Source: Paenalcaligenes suwonensis (GTDB lineage: Bacteria > Pseudomonadota > Gammaproteobacteria > Burkholderiales > Burkholderiaceae_B). From it: DNA of 64,000 bases. A program made the position numbers and the translations under genes. The DNA is taken from NCBI RefSeq assembly GCF_011290505.1, contig NZ_JAANPV010000001.1, positions 496,001 through 560,000 of the forward strand. The letters run 5' to 3'. The notes beneath the pieces are model-generated. The model had not been told where the DNA came from and did no database searches. It saw only the letters and a list, made by a program, of their open reading frames with translations. Each line of letters opens with the position of its first letter. Within the stretch, counting starts at the first letter, position 1. Of this stretch, positions 35,334-43,404 are shown one piece after another.

Positions 35334-37457
35334 ATGTTTAGTCGTCAAGCTCTAAGCCCAAAGAAAACAGTGTATGGGTATACATTGTTGGTGATAGTGG
35401 TATTTTTGGCGTTGTTGTCCTATGCCGTGGTGCAACTGGTCAATCAGCAAAAAGAAATGCGTACCGATATGGCTGGGCATATGCTGTGGGCCAGTACCCA
35501 AGCACAGCAAGAAGGTTTGCGTTTAATGACGCAGATTGCGTTGGTGCGATCGGGCGATGACATTACCTATAACAGCTTATTTAACCAGTACGAAATTTTT
35601 CTTAGCCGTCTGACGCTGTTGCTGACAGGGCCACAAAAACGCAATTTAACGCACTCTGGCGAACTGAATTCGCTGTTAAGTGTGGTGGGGGCATTTGAAA
35701 GTAGTGTGGCGTGGAGCGATGGCCGAAAGTTAAGTACAGAAGAATTATTGGCGTTAGAAAGTAGCTTGAAGCCGTTGTTGTCGCAACTGCAAGTAGCCAG
35801 CAACAGAGTGTTGCTCTACGAACGAGAGAACACAAGCCGTTCACGTGAAGTACAAATTAAAGCGATTTGGCAGTTGGTGGTAGGGGTACTGGGACTGTTA
35901 ATTAGTGGTGGGTATTTGCTGTTTTGCCAGATGATGGAAGTGCAGCGTGCCCAAAATGCCGAACGCATGACAGTACGCGCCAAAGAGTTTTCTGAGTTGC
36001 TATTGGGGGCTTCAGATGAGGGTGTACTCGTGCTGGACGAGCGCTTTGTCTGTTTGTCGTGTAACCGTGCGGCGCAAACCATGCTGAACCTGAACCCCGA
36101 GCGGGTAGTGGGCAAGAGCGTGTTGTCTATACGCTTGTTCCCCCAGTTGGAGCCTGCGGTGATAGAAGCCTTAAATGGCCACAAAGCAGAATTAAACAAT
36201 GTAGAGCTTATCGACGCCTCGGGTGAAATTCGCTATATGGATTTTGCCATTTTTCCGCTGCATTTGAAAAATGGGCCGGACGGTGTGGTGGTGTTTGTGC
36301 GTGATAACACCGAACGTTATTCCTCTACGTTGGCGATGGAACGTCAATGGGACGAGAAGGCCACGCGCGCATGGCGACGTAGCCAAGAATTAGAAACCGT
36401 ACAACGACAATTGGTGCGTGTGTTTGATGCGGCTCCGGTAGGGTTATGCGTGTTTGCATCCACAGGCGAGTGCTTGTATTCCAACCTAACCAGCCAAAAA
36501 CGCTTAATTGAAGAGCAGGGCGGGCAGCATGTTGCAGTAGGGTTAGAAGGCGCTTTGCAGCGTTTGAATTACTTGTTGCAACAGCAAGGCCAACAGAGGC
36601 CAGAGCAAGGGTCGTGGTTCGAGGAAGGGAAACGTGCTGATGCGGATGTGCATATGCCAGATGGTACGTGGCAACGCGTGAGCTACGACATTTTAGAAGG
36701 CGGTGTGCACCTGTTCTGTCAGACCGATATCAGTGCCTATAAGCAGACACTGTGGCTACAACAGCAGTTGGGTCTACATACTCAGCATCTCAGCACTTTA
36801 AGTGCCAAGCTCTCGGAACAGTTGGGCAGTCTGCTTACAGGTAGTGAGTCTATACGCGGTGACGATAAAACGAATGCTATTTTGCAGGCACAACGTCAAA
36901 GCGTAATGGACATGCAGCACAATGTGCAGTGGGTGAACTATCAGGTAGACAGCGCGCAGGAAGCACTGCGTTTTATGAGTGATGAAGTACGCGTTATTCC
37001 AGCGCCGTATGCCTTGTTCGGTATGTTAGAAAACGTGTTGTCTCAGTCTAAAAAGTTGGCTCCAGACTTATGGATCAATTTAGATGGCGGTGATGTGTAT
37101 AGTGGTCTGATGATCGAAGGCGATGAGCGTTTGATGCAAAAGGCATTACTGGGGTTATTGCTGCAATATGCAGATAGCTTAGGCAGGCAGCATGCAATAT
37201 CACTGCAGGTGGAAGAGCACGCCTTCCAGATAGGTATAGTGCTGCGCCCACTAGTCACCAATGAGCAGCGTGATGCCTTGCTGGACTTGGGCATGGGCAG
37301 ACTACAAGAAAGCAGCCCTGATGCTATGGGTATGGGTATTTACTTGGCAAGACAGGTGGCCCGCTTGCATGGTGGAGATGTGTATTGGGGGCACGACGAG
37401 GAAGGCTCGCTTTGTCGCGTTACCCTGGATAAAACGCTGAAAGTAATAACGATTTAA
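35334..37457 (+). CDS. Membrane PAS sensor protein with degenerate histidine-kinase core
   Basis: A 707-residue membrane protein (GTG 35316 is an alternative start; ATG 35334 has GGAGAA before it). Two helices (about 15-38 and 183-205) enclose a periplasmic domain, then come two PAS domains (about 225-335 and 360-475) and a region laid out like HisKA plus HATPase. The H-box equivalent reads LSTLSAKLSEQLGSLLTG, with Ala where the phosphorylated His should be. The N-box (LLGLLLQYADSL) lacks the conserved Asn residues, no DxGxG G1 box is seen, and only a G2-like GMGIYLARQVARLHGG remains. It is therefore probably a pseudokinase or signal scaffold. There is no response regulator beside it. Confidence 0.75.
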   Translation: MFSRQALSPKKTVYGYTLLVIVVFLALLSYAVVQLVNQQKEMRTDMAGHMLWASTQAQQEGLRLMTQIALVRSGDDITYNSLFNQYEIFLSRLTLLLTGPQKRNLTHSGELNSLLSVVGAFESSVAWSDGRKLSTEELLALESSLKPLLSQLQVASNRVLLYERENTSRSREVQIKAIWQLVVGVLGLLISGGYLLFCQMMEVQRAQNAERMTVRAKEFSELLLGASDEGVLVLDERFVCLSCNRAAQTMLNLNPERVVGKSVLSIRLFPQLEPAVIEALNGHKAELNNVELIDASGEIRYMDFAIFPLHLKNGPDGVVVFVRDNTERYSSTLAMERQWDEKATRAWRRSQELETVQRQLVRVFDAAPVGLCVFASTGECLYSNLTSQKRLIEEQGGQHVAVGLEGALQRLNYLLQQQGQQRPEQGSWFEEGKRADADVHMPDGTWQRVSYDILEGGVHLFCQTDISAYKQTLWLQQQLGLHTQHLSTLSAKLSEQLGSLLTGSESIRGDDKTNAILQAQRQSVMDMQHNVQWVNYQVDSAQEALRFMSDEVRVIPAPYALFGMLENVLSQSKKLAPDLWINLDGGDVYSGLMIEGDERLMQKALLGLLLQYADSLGRQHAISLQVEEHAFQIGIVLRPLVTNEQRDALLDLGMGRLQESSPDAMGMGIYLARQVARLHGGDVYWGHDEEGSLCRVTLDKTLKVITI

Positions 37458-37458
37458 G

Positions 37459-37905
37459 TTACAGCGGTAAGTGGTAGCGGCGTTTGTGGCGCTCTCCCAT
37501 GGCATACATGGGGCTGTTAGGGGGCACGTCCACCGTGTCCACGTAGGTTGCGCCTAGGTTTTCACAGGTGCGACGAGACGGCGTGTTGTCAGGGTTGCAC
37601 GTGATCCAAATTTCTTCCAAGCCGTTTAGTTTTGCCAGAGGCAACAGCAATTGGCAGGCACGACGCGCGTAGGCGCGGCCGCGGTAACGCGGAAACACTT
37701 CATAGCCTATGTGACCCAAGTGATGCAGTAGATCAGCGTGGGTACCGATGCGTAGATGAATGACGCCGGCGATTTCTTGCCCCGTTTGCATGCTGAATTG
37801 ATAAAACGGTGCCCAACCTTTAACAGGGTTATGGTGGCAGATGATATCAAGTCGCAACTGGAGATCGCGGTCTACAAACTTCAGATGTTCAGGATTGGCC
37901 AGCAA
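37459..37905 (-). CDS. GNAT family N-acetyltransferase
   Basis: A 148-residue acetyltransferase of the RimJ/RimL-like GNAT class. The acetyl-CoA pyrophosphate-binding loop is seen as RYRGRAYARRA (motif A, about residues 77-87), preceded by the strand GHIGYEVFP, and motif B follows as WITCNPDNTPSRRTCENLGA. The substrate is unknown; relatives acetylate protein N-termini, antibiotics or small amines. It is convergent with the pseudokinase gene, with a single base between the two stop codons and no terminator in between. Confidence 0.85.
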   Translation of the reverse strand: MLANPEHLKFVDRDLQLRLDIICHHNPVKGWAPFYQFSMQTGQEIAGVIHLRIGTHADLLHHLGHIGYEVFPRYRGRAYARRACQLLLPLAKLNGLEEIWITCNPDNTPSRRTCENLGATYVDTVDVPPNSPMYAMGERHKRRYHLPL

Positions 37906-38013
37906 GGTTAGGAATCAGGCAAAGTTGACGAGAAAGCTGAAGGCATACAAGCCTGTAGCGGAAGGTTCTAATCAAGTATATATCAGCTTGCAGAGAAATT
38001 TTGGGTTGCGATC

Positions 38014-38045
38014 TTGAATATCGCTATATACATGGTAATATAGCG
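38014..38045 (+). promoter_or_regulatory. Extended -10 promoter overlapped by an 8-N8-8 palindrome
   Basis: -35 TTGAAT (38014-38019), 16-nt spacer and -10 TAATAT (38036-38041) with a TG extension. CGCTATAT (38022-38029) and ATATAGCG (38038-38045) form a perfect inverted repeat around 8 nt and cover the -10, as a repressor site would. Confidence 0.65.
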
Positions 38046-38047
38046 GT

Positions 38048-38157
38048 GCTTGTAGCAATTTTTTTTGCTGTACTCCAGTCATGCTCAGCTGTCCCTGTGC
38101 AAAACATCTGACGGAGTATTTGCCGCAGTCTGTGTATGCAGAGTGCGGCATTTTTTT
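38048..38157 (+). ncRNA. Candidate small regulatory RNA
   Basis: The predicted transcript of about 110 nt starts downstream of a good promoter and ends at an intrinsic terminator. It would fold into a first stem, ACTCC-A-GTCA (38072-38081) with TGAC-GGAGT (38109-38117), a large loop of about 27 nt and a terminator hairpin, TGCCGCA (38121-38127) with TGCGGCA (38144-38150), followed by seven T. I do not recognise an Rfam family. It could instead be a leader RNA with premature termination for the gene at 38333. Confidence 0.5.
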
Positions 38158-38332
38158 CTCTTTTCCTGTTGGTATATGGATGTAAAACTATGCACAGAAC
38201 ATATGAAATGTATCTGCGCGTGGTTTTTTTGCCTGCGCGCCATGACCTGACAAAGCTGACGGCGTAAAATACTCTTCCGTATTTTTGTGCACCATTACCT
38301 GTTTCAGGCAGGTTTTATTAGGAAGAATTATT

Positions 38333-38851
38333 TTGGCTACTCGACGGACAGCGCGTTGGAACGGCGAGCTGGAATCGCTTTCCCCAGAGTTTTTGAAAGA
38401 CGTGATTGAGCGTATGAATTCTTACGGCGATCGCGTACAGATTGAATTTCCCGGGCATGCAAAGCGCCCTAACTACCAAGTTATTAACAGCCGCGGCTTC
38501 AAAATGGCATTCGACAGCAAAAACCTGTTGATGCAATTGAATGAAAATGGCGATGTCAGTGACAACCTATCCGATGTATTCAGCCTAGAACAGGTTAAAC
38601 AAGCATTAGTGGCTCCTGCCGCACCTGTGCGTCGTGCGAGCAGCCCACGCAGCAGCGGCACAACGCGTGCCCGTGTAGCATCACGTGCTGAGCCGGATCC
38701 TGTTGAAGTGGAAAAATACAACTATTTCCGCGTACACCGTGAGTTCTTACCTGACGGCATACAACAATACTCTGCAGATATTACTCGCTTGATGCGTACC
38801 GGGATGAGTGCAGAAGATGCATTTAACCAAATCGTAGACGAACACTTCTAA
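38333..38851 (+). CDS. Conserved-looking protein of unknown function, TTG start
   Basis: A 172-residue protein when started at TTG 38333, which has AGGAAGA 6-7 nt upstream; no ATG fits, and the frame open from 38285 runs into the leader. It begins ATRRTARWNGELESLSPEFLKDVIERMNS, given here as two parts, ATRRTARWNGELESLS and PEFLKDVIERMNS. The layout is an N-terminal domain of about 85 residues, an Ala/Arg/Ser/Pro-rich flexible linker (about 92-125) and a C-terminal segment of about 45 residues (YNYFRVHREFLPDG, SAEDAFNQIVDEHF). It has no signal peptide or membrane helix. I do not recognise a family. A 10-bp hairpin without T-run follows at 38870-38904. Confidence 0.65.
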   Translation: MATRRTARWNGELESLSPEFLKDVIERMNSYGDRVQIEFPGHAKRPNYQVINSRGFKMAFDSKNLLMQLNENGDVSDNLSDVFSLEQVKQALVAPAAPVRRASSPRSSGTTRARVASRAEPDPVEVEKYNYFRVHREFLPDGIQQYSADITRLMRTGMSAEDAFNQIVDEHF

Positions 38852-39004
38852 CGTTACGAGTTGGAAAGACAGGCATGGCCTTGCTGTGATGGCTGCCATG
38901 CCTGCTACTGATATGCATCAAATGCTCACAAAAAAAGCATGTCAGTATCGGGAAATCCCCCTTGTCCTGCTAACTTGAAATAGGCATTGTTATACGGTTT
39001 GGTT

Positions 39005-39023
39005 TTAGGTGTATAACACCTAA
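39005..39023. promoter_or_regulatory. Operator-like palindrome upstream of the TRAP-TAXI genes
   Basis: TTAGGTGTATAACACCTAA is a perfect palindrome with 8-bp arms and a 3-nt centre, 38 nt before the binding-protein start. It is a good candidate site for a dimeric repressor such as a GntR-type protein. Confidence 0.55.
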
Positions 39024-39060
39024 CCGCGTCATATCAACAATATATTCAGGAGGTAGGCGT

Positions 39061-40020
39061 ATGCGTTTTATCAAAACGCTGATGGGTACAGCCTTGGTGG
39101 CAACAGCACTAGTAGGCGGCGCAGCAACGGCACAAAAAGCCCAGTTCATTAATATTTTGACGGGTGGTCAAAGTGGGGTGTATTACCCTATTGGTGTGGC
39201 ACTGTCGCAAATTTATGCGCAAAGCATTCCCAATGTAAAAGCAACGGCTCAGGTCACCAAAGCCTCGGCAGAAAACATGAACCTCTTGCAAGCTGGTCGT
39301 GGTGAGTTGGCCATGGCACTGGCGGATTCCGTGTCTGACGCATGGGAAGGTAACGAAGAGGCAGGCTTTACACGCAAACTGGACAAACTGCGTGGGCTTT
39401 CCGGTACCTACAATAATTACATCCAGATAGTGGCAAATGCCGGTTCGGGCATTAACAGCCTAGAAGATCTGCGCGGCAAACGTATTTCAGTAGGGGCAGC
39501 ACGCTCGGGTACCGAGCTAAACGCACGCGCTATTTTCAAAGCGGCGGGCATGAGCTATGACGATTTCAGCAAAGTGGAATACCTGCCGTTTGGCGAGTCT
39601 GTAGAGCTGATGAAAAACCGCCAGTTAGATGCCACACTGCAGTCAGCAGGCTTGGGCGTGTCGTCTATTCGTGACTTGGCTACCTCGGTAGATATCGTGG
39701 TGGTGCCTGTGCCGGTTGAAGTCGTAGAGGCCGTGGGTAGTGAAGCGTACCAACCAGCAGTGATTCCTGCGGGTACCTATGCAGGCCAAGAGGCCGATGT
39801 AGCGACGGCAGCTATTCCTAACTTCTTGGTGACGCATTCAGGCGTGTCGGATGAGCTCGCCTATGAAATGACCAAGCAACTGTACGAAAACATAGACTCC
39901 CTTTATGCCGCACACAATGCGGTGAAAAACATGAAGCTGGAAAATGCGGTGAAAGGCATGCCTGTGCCTATACACCCAGGCGCTGAGCGCTACTACCGTG
40001 AACAAGGTGTGATTCAGTAA
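39061..40020 (+). CDS. TAXI family TRAP transporter solute-binding protein
   Basis: Periplasmic binding protein of a TRAP-TAXI uptake system. The 319 residues have a signal peptide (cleavage near ATAQ at 22-25), then the family opening FINILTGGQSGVYYPIGVAL and LRGKRISVGAARSGTELNARAI (given as the motifs ILTGGQSGVYYPIG and ISVGAARSGTE). The ATG is preceded by a near-perfect ribosome-binding site, AGGAGGT, so it should be made in large amounts. The permease and DUF1850 genes follow after a strong terminator, which would set the binding protein in excess. TAXI proteins bind glutamate, glutamine or other organic acids; the ligand is not readable. Confidence 0.93.
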   Translation: MRFIKTLMGTALVATALVGGAATAQKAQFINILTGGQSGVYYPIGVALSQIYAQSIPNVKATAQVTKASAENMNLLQAGRGELAMALADSVSDAWEGNEEAGFTRKLDKLRGLSGTYNNYIQIVANAGSGINSLEDLRGKRISVGAARSGTELNARAIFKAAGMSYDDFSKVEYLPFGESVELMKNRQLDATLQSAGLGVSSIRDLATSVDIVVVPVPVEVVEAVGSEAYQPAVIPAGTYAGQEADVATAAIPNFLVTHSGVSDELAYEMTKQLYENIDSLYAAHNAVKNMKLENAVKGMPVPIHPGAERYYREQGVIQ

Positions 40021-40023
40021 CTG

Positions 40024-40096
40024 CCAATAAGCCCAATAGGCTTATTGGTACGTAGGCAGTGATTCTGACCAACCTCAGGAATCACTGCTTTTTTTT
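40024..40096 (+). terminator. Stabilising hairpin plus intrinsic terminator inside the TRAP operon
   Basis: First hairpin CCAATAAGCC (40024-40033) / GGCTTATTGG (40039-40048). Then GCAGTGATTC (40056-40065) / GAATCACTGC (40079-40088), a perfect 10-bp stem followed by eight T. The permease start is only 20 nt further on. Confidence 0.85.
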
Positions 40097-40116
40097 GATG
40101 TAAATACTGGGCAATT

Positions 40117-42135
40117 ATGAGCATGGATCACGATCAATCCGTGGCAGCGCTTCCACGGTCTATTTTTTGGGTAGCGGTACTGTTTTCTGTTTTTCAGATT
40201 TACACCGCTGCATTTAGTCCTATCTCCAGCCAAGTGGTACGTGCCATACACGTAGGCTTTGTGCTGTTGATGATCTTCACCCTAATGCCCACTTTTTTTG
40301 GCAGAAAAATACCGGCATTGGGCTGGATTTTGGGGCTAATAGGTTTTGTTTTTAGTTTTTACCACTGGGTGTTTGAGTCCGATCTCACCGCTAGGGCAGG
40401 CGAGATGACGACTGAAGACATGGTGGTGGGTATTGTTATTATCGCGTTGGTGTTTGAAGCCACTCGTCGCATGATGGGGATTGCGTTGCCCATTATTTGC
40501 GGCTTGTTCTTGCTGTATGGCTTATACGGCGAGTTCTTACCGGGCAGCTTTGCACACCGAGGCTACGGCTTTGACCAAATCATCAGTACCTTAAGTTTTG
40601 GTACGGAAGGGATTTACGGTACGCCTACCTATGTGTCGTCTACCTATATCTTCTTGTTTATCTTGTTCGGTTCGTTCTTAGAGCGTGCTGGCATGATCAC
40701 GCTGTTTAGCGACTTGGCGATGGGTACAGTAGGGCACACTCGCGGTGGCCCAGCTAAAGTGTCAGTGGTCAGTTCAGGTTTGATGGGGACCATTAACGGC
40801 TCAGGTGTGGCAAACGTGGTGACTACCGGGCAGTTCACGATTCCTTTGATGAAGCGCTTTGGTTATTCCTCGGCCTTTGCCGGTGGGGTAGAGGCCACAT
40901 CTAGCATGGGTGGGCAGATTATGCCGCCAGTGATGGGAGCCGTGGCCTTTATTATGGCCGAGACCATCAACGTGCCCTATGTGGAAATCGTGAAAGCCGC
41001 CATTATTCCGGCCATTCTATATTTCTTTACGGCTTTTTGGACAGTACACCTAGTTGCTGGGCGCGAAGGGCTATTTGGCCTGCCTAAAGAGGAGTGTCCT
41101 AACCCGTGGGCAGCCATACGCACCCATTGGTATTTGCTCATTCCATTGATTGGTTTGGTGTCGCTACTATTTTCAGGCTATACGCCCCTATTCTCGGGAA
41201 CCGTAGGCTTGGGGCTAACCGTTATTCTGATCTTTGGTGCAGCAGCTATTAGCGGTTGTAGCCGTAATACCTTACGGTATTTGTTCTGGCTATTACTAGG
41301 TTTGGCGTGTACTGGTTTTGTGAAGTTTGGGGTCATTACCTTTTTTGTCATTATTGCGTTGTTAGCGGCCTTTTTGCTCATTCAACGTCATAGCAAAGAT
41401 GTATTGCGCGACTCTATACAGTCACTGGCAGATGGTGCGCGTCATGCGTTACCGGTTGCGATTGCTTGCGCGCTGGTAGGGGTCATCATCGGGATTATTA
41501 ACTTAACCGGTGTGGCGGCAGAGTTTGGTGGCCAAGTGATTGCCATTGGTAAAGACAACTTGCTGTTGGCGTTGTTCTTAACCATGATTACGTGCTTGGT
41601 GCTGGGGATGGGTATTCCTACTATTCCTAACTACATTATCACCAGCTCTTTGGCAGCCCCTATTTTGCTGCAACTGGGTGTACCGCTGATTGTGTCGCAC
41701 ATGTTCGTGTTTTACTTCGGGATCATGGCCGATTTGACACCGCCAGTGGCATTGGCTGCGTTTGCCGCCGCTCCTATTGCAAAAACCACCGGGTTGAAAA
41801 TCAGTATTCAAGCCTTGCGGGTGGCCATTGCCGGATTCATTGTGCCGTACATGGCTGTGTATAGCCCCGCGTTGATGCTGCAAGATTACACCAGCCCCAT
41901 CGAGGTCATTTACGTAGTGGTGAAAGCGGTATTTGCCATTGTGTTGTGGGGGGTAGCGACTACAGGTTTCATGCGTACCAAAGTACAGGTTTGGGAACGT
42001 GTGTATGTGTTTGTGGCCGCCGCGATGTTGGTGTGGGCCGATCCTATTTCGGATCAAATTGGGTGGGCCATGACAGCTTTGTTCTTGGTGTGGCATTACC
42101 TGCGTAGCCGTGGCGTAGAGCACAAGGCAGCCTAA
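40117..42135 (+). CDS. TRAP transporter fused permease (DctQM-type, TAXI class)
   Basis: Inner-membrane component of the TRAP-TAXI importer, 672 residues, joining the small DctQ-like helices (about the first 130 residues) to the large DctM-like subunit. Family motifs are visible: FGSFLERAGM, GLMGTINGSGVANVVTTG, GGQIMPPVMGAVAF, and in the second half MGIPTIPNYIITSSLAAPIL and FGIMADLTPPVALAAFAAA. Uptake is driven by a sodium or proton gradient, with the substrate delivered by the TAXI protein encoded upstream. Its stop overlaps the DUF1850 start (TAATG). Confidence 0.94.
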   Translation: MSMDHDQSVAALPRSIFWVAVLFSVFQIYTAAFSPISSQVVRAIHVGFVLLMIFTLMPTFFGRKIPALGWILGLIGFVFSFYHWVFESDLTARAGEMTTEDMVVGIVIIALVFEATRRMMGIALPIICGLFLLYGLYGEFLPGSFAHRGYGFDQIISTLSFGTEGIYGTPTYVSSTYIFLFILFGSFLERAGMITLFSDLAMGTVGHTRGGPAKVSVVSSGLMGTINGSGVANVVTTGQFTIPLMKRFGYSSAFAGGVEATSSMGGQIMPPVMGAVAFIMAETINVPYVEIVKAAIIPAILYFFTAFWTVHLVAGREGLFGLPKEECPNPWAAIRTHWYLLIPLIGLVSLLFSGYTPLFSGTVGLGLTVILIFGAAAISGCSRNTLRYLFWLLLGLACTGFVKFGVITFFVIIALLAAFLLIQRHSKDVLRDSIQSLADGARHALPVAIACALVGVIIGIINLTGVAAEFGGQVIAIGKDNLLLALFLTMITCLVLGMGIPTIPNYIITSSLAAPILLQLGVPLIVSHMFVFYFGIMADLTPPVALAAFAAAPIAKTTGLKISIQALRVAIAGFIVPYMAVYSPALMLQDYTSPIEVIYVVVKAVFAIVLWGVATTGFMRTKVQVWERVYVFVAAAMLVWADPISDQIGWAMTALFLVWHYLRSRGVEHKAA

Positions 42136-42584
42136 TGCCCATCAGTGCGGTCATTGGTATTTGTTTGCAATTAGCTGGGGCACCCGATGCGGTGCCCCGC
42201 TATGTGCCTACCCAACGTTTTACCTTGGCGTGGCAACACTCTATTGAGAAAGTGCGTTGGGAAGAAGACTACCAACTGGTGCCTGCCGCCTCTGACGCTA
42301 ACGTCGCTGATATTGTGTTGGTAGAAGCGCGAGTAAAAGGCTCGGCAGCGGGTATGGAACCACCAGAAGACGCGTATTTAAAAAATGGCTGGTATCACTA
42401 CCAGCCACCTAGAACTCCTGTTCAAGAGCTACGCTTAATGCGTTCGGGTTATACCCCCGACTACGAATTGTGTATAGACCAACGCTGTAGCAGTGTACAG
42501 CAGTATGTACAAACCGATGGTGGCATCACCACCGTACGTGCGTGCACAGAGACGGTTAGTGTAGACCGCGCTCTTTCGCAATAA
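42135..42584 (+). CDS. DUF1850 protein, TRAP-TAXI accessory
   Basis: A 149-residue protein of the DUF1850 family, whose genes regularly accompany TAXI-type TRAP permeases. The typical core is visible as LAWQHSIEKVRWEEDYQL followed by ARVKGSAAGMEPPEDA and a conserved WYHYQP segment. There is a short hydrophobic N-terminus (SAVIGICLQLAGAP) that could be a membrane anchor or signal. The start overlaps the permease stop, so the two are translationally coupled. The role in transport is not established. The 3' end overlaps that of the convergent YcgR gene by 29 bp. Confidence 0.88.
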   Translation: MPISAVIGICLQLAGAPDAVPRYVPTQRFTLAWQHSIEKVRWEEDYQLVPAASDANVADIVLVEARVKGSAAGMEPPEDAYLKNGWYHYQPPRTPVQELRLMRSGYTPDYELCIDQRCSSVQQYVQTDGGITTVRACTETVSVDRALSQ

Positions 42585-43293
42585 GTTGGCGTTCTAATCT
42601 ATTGGTGTAGGTTTGCACCTGGTTTTCTGCCACCCCTTGTAACCCTACAAATGCCGCCCCTATATGGCGTATAGGAGTGCCGCTAGGCAGCAGCAATTCG
42701 CGTTCACGGGTGATTTGTAGCGTAACGGTAATGGTGCCTACATCGGGTAAATGCAACGTGCAGTCGTGCAGCAGCATGCCCAGCCTAAAGTTCACTTGCC
42801 TATTTTTATCCAGCAACGCCACGCCACCTACACTGATGTCATACAGGTCAAACACTATAGGGGGCTGACTCAACATCAATGCACAGGTGGCAGGGTTGGA
42901 CACGGGCACAGGCACACGGAAAAACTCACGTCGTTGAATGCGGCGAATAAACTCGGGCAAATCAATGCTAAGTGCGGGCTTACCTTCAAAATATGTGGCC
43001 GTGATGTGATCCGTAGAAAACTGTACTTTGACCTGATCAATGCTGGTTTCAAAGTCAGCGGTGCCGGCTTCTAAAAACTGCTGATTGATAGCGTCGTGCG
43101 AGGCGCAGTCGATGATCAGGTGTTCTGCATCCAGATCAATATCCATTAAGGTAGTGACCACTGAAATGTGGGGGTGTGGCCCTTGCATTTGAATGAGCAA
43201 ACCATCATCCAACATACGTCGTAGCAGACGCAACATCTCATAGCGGGAAGAAATTCGGTGCGGATCGTGCTCAGTAACAGTGGAAGTGGACAT
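42556..43293 (-). CDS. Flagellar brake protein YcgR-like (PilZ, c-di-GMP binding)
   Basis: A 245-residue two-domain protein: an N-terminal YcgR domain (about 10-110) and a C-terminal PilZ domain. The c-di-GMP motifs are complete: RRIQRREFFRV provides the RxxxR arginines and DISVGG the D/N-x-S-x-x-G motif. YcgR binds the flagellar motor when c-di-GMP is high and slows swimming, so the organism is probably flagellated. The gene stands alone; its end overlaps the DUF1850 gene by 29 bp. Confidence 0.9.
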   Translation of the reverse strand: MSTSTVTEHDPHRISSRYEMLRLLRRMLDDGLLIQMQGPHPHISVVTTLMDIDLDAEHLIIDCASHDAINQQFLEAGTADFETSIDQVKVQFSTDHITATYFEGKPALSIDLPEFIRRIQRREFFRVPVPVSNPATCALMLSQPPIVFDLYDISVGGVALLDKNRQVNFRLGMLLHDCTLHLPDVGTITVTLQITRERELLLPSGTPIRHIGAAFVGLQGVAENQVQTYTNRLERQLIAKERGLH

Positions 43294-43404
43294 ACCTGGT
43301 TAGTGTTCAGCAGAGAGTAAAGAAGAAAGCTACCGGTGAAGATAGCAGCAGCTTAACACTAACCAGTAGGGGTTAAGGCTTGAATAAGCCTCTACTTATA
43401 CTGC

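Larger units (their letters stand above)
37906..38332. other. Non-coding region with a candidate sRNA and promoters
   Basis: This 427-nt stretch contains a strong promoter with an operator-like palindrome, a probable small RNA with its own terminator (38048-38157), and the leader of the next gene, including CAGGCAGG and a ribosome-binding site. The 61-codon frame at 38065-38250 runs through the terminator and is not believed. Confidence 0.55.

Noticed and set aside
38065-38250. A 61-codon plus-strand frame rich in Cys and Phe
   Set aside because: It runs through the stem and T-run of an intrinsic terminator and lacks a ribosome-binding site; the sRNA interpretation explains the region better.
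38870-38904. Hairpin after the unknown TTG-start gene as an intrinsic terminator
   Set aside because: The 10-bp stem is good but no T-run follows; it may only stabilise the message.
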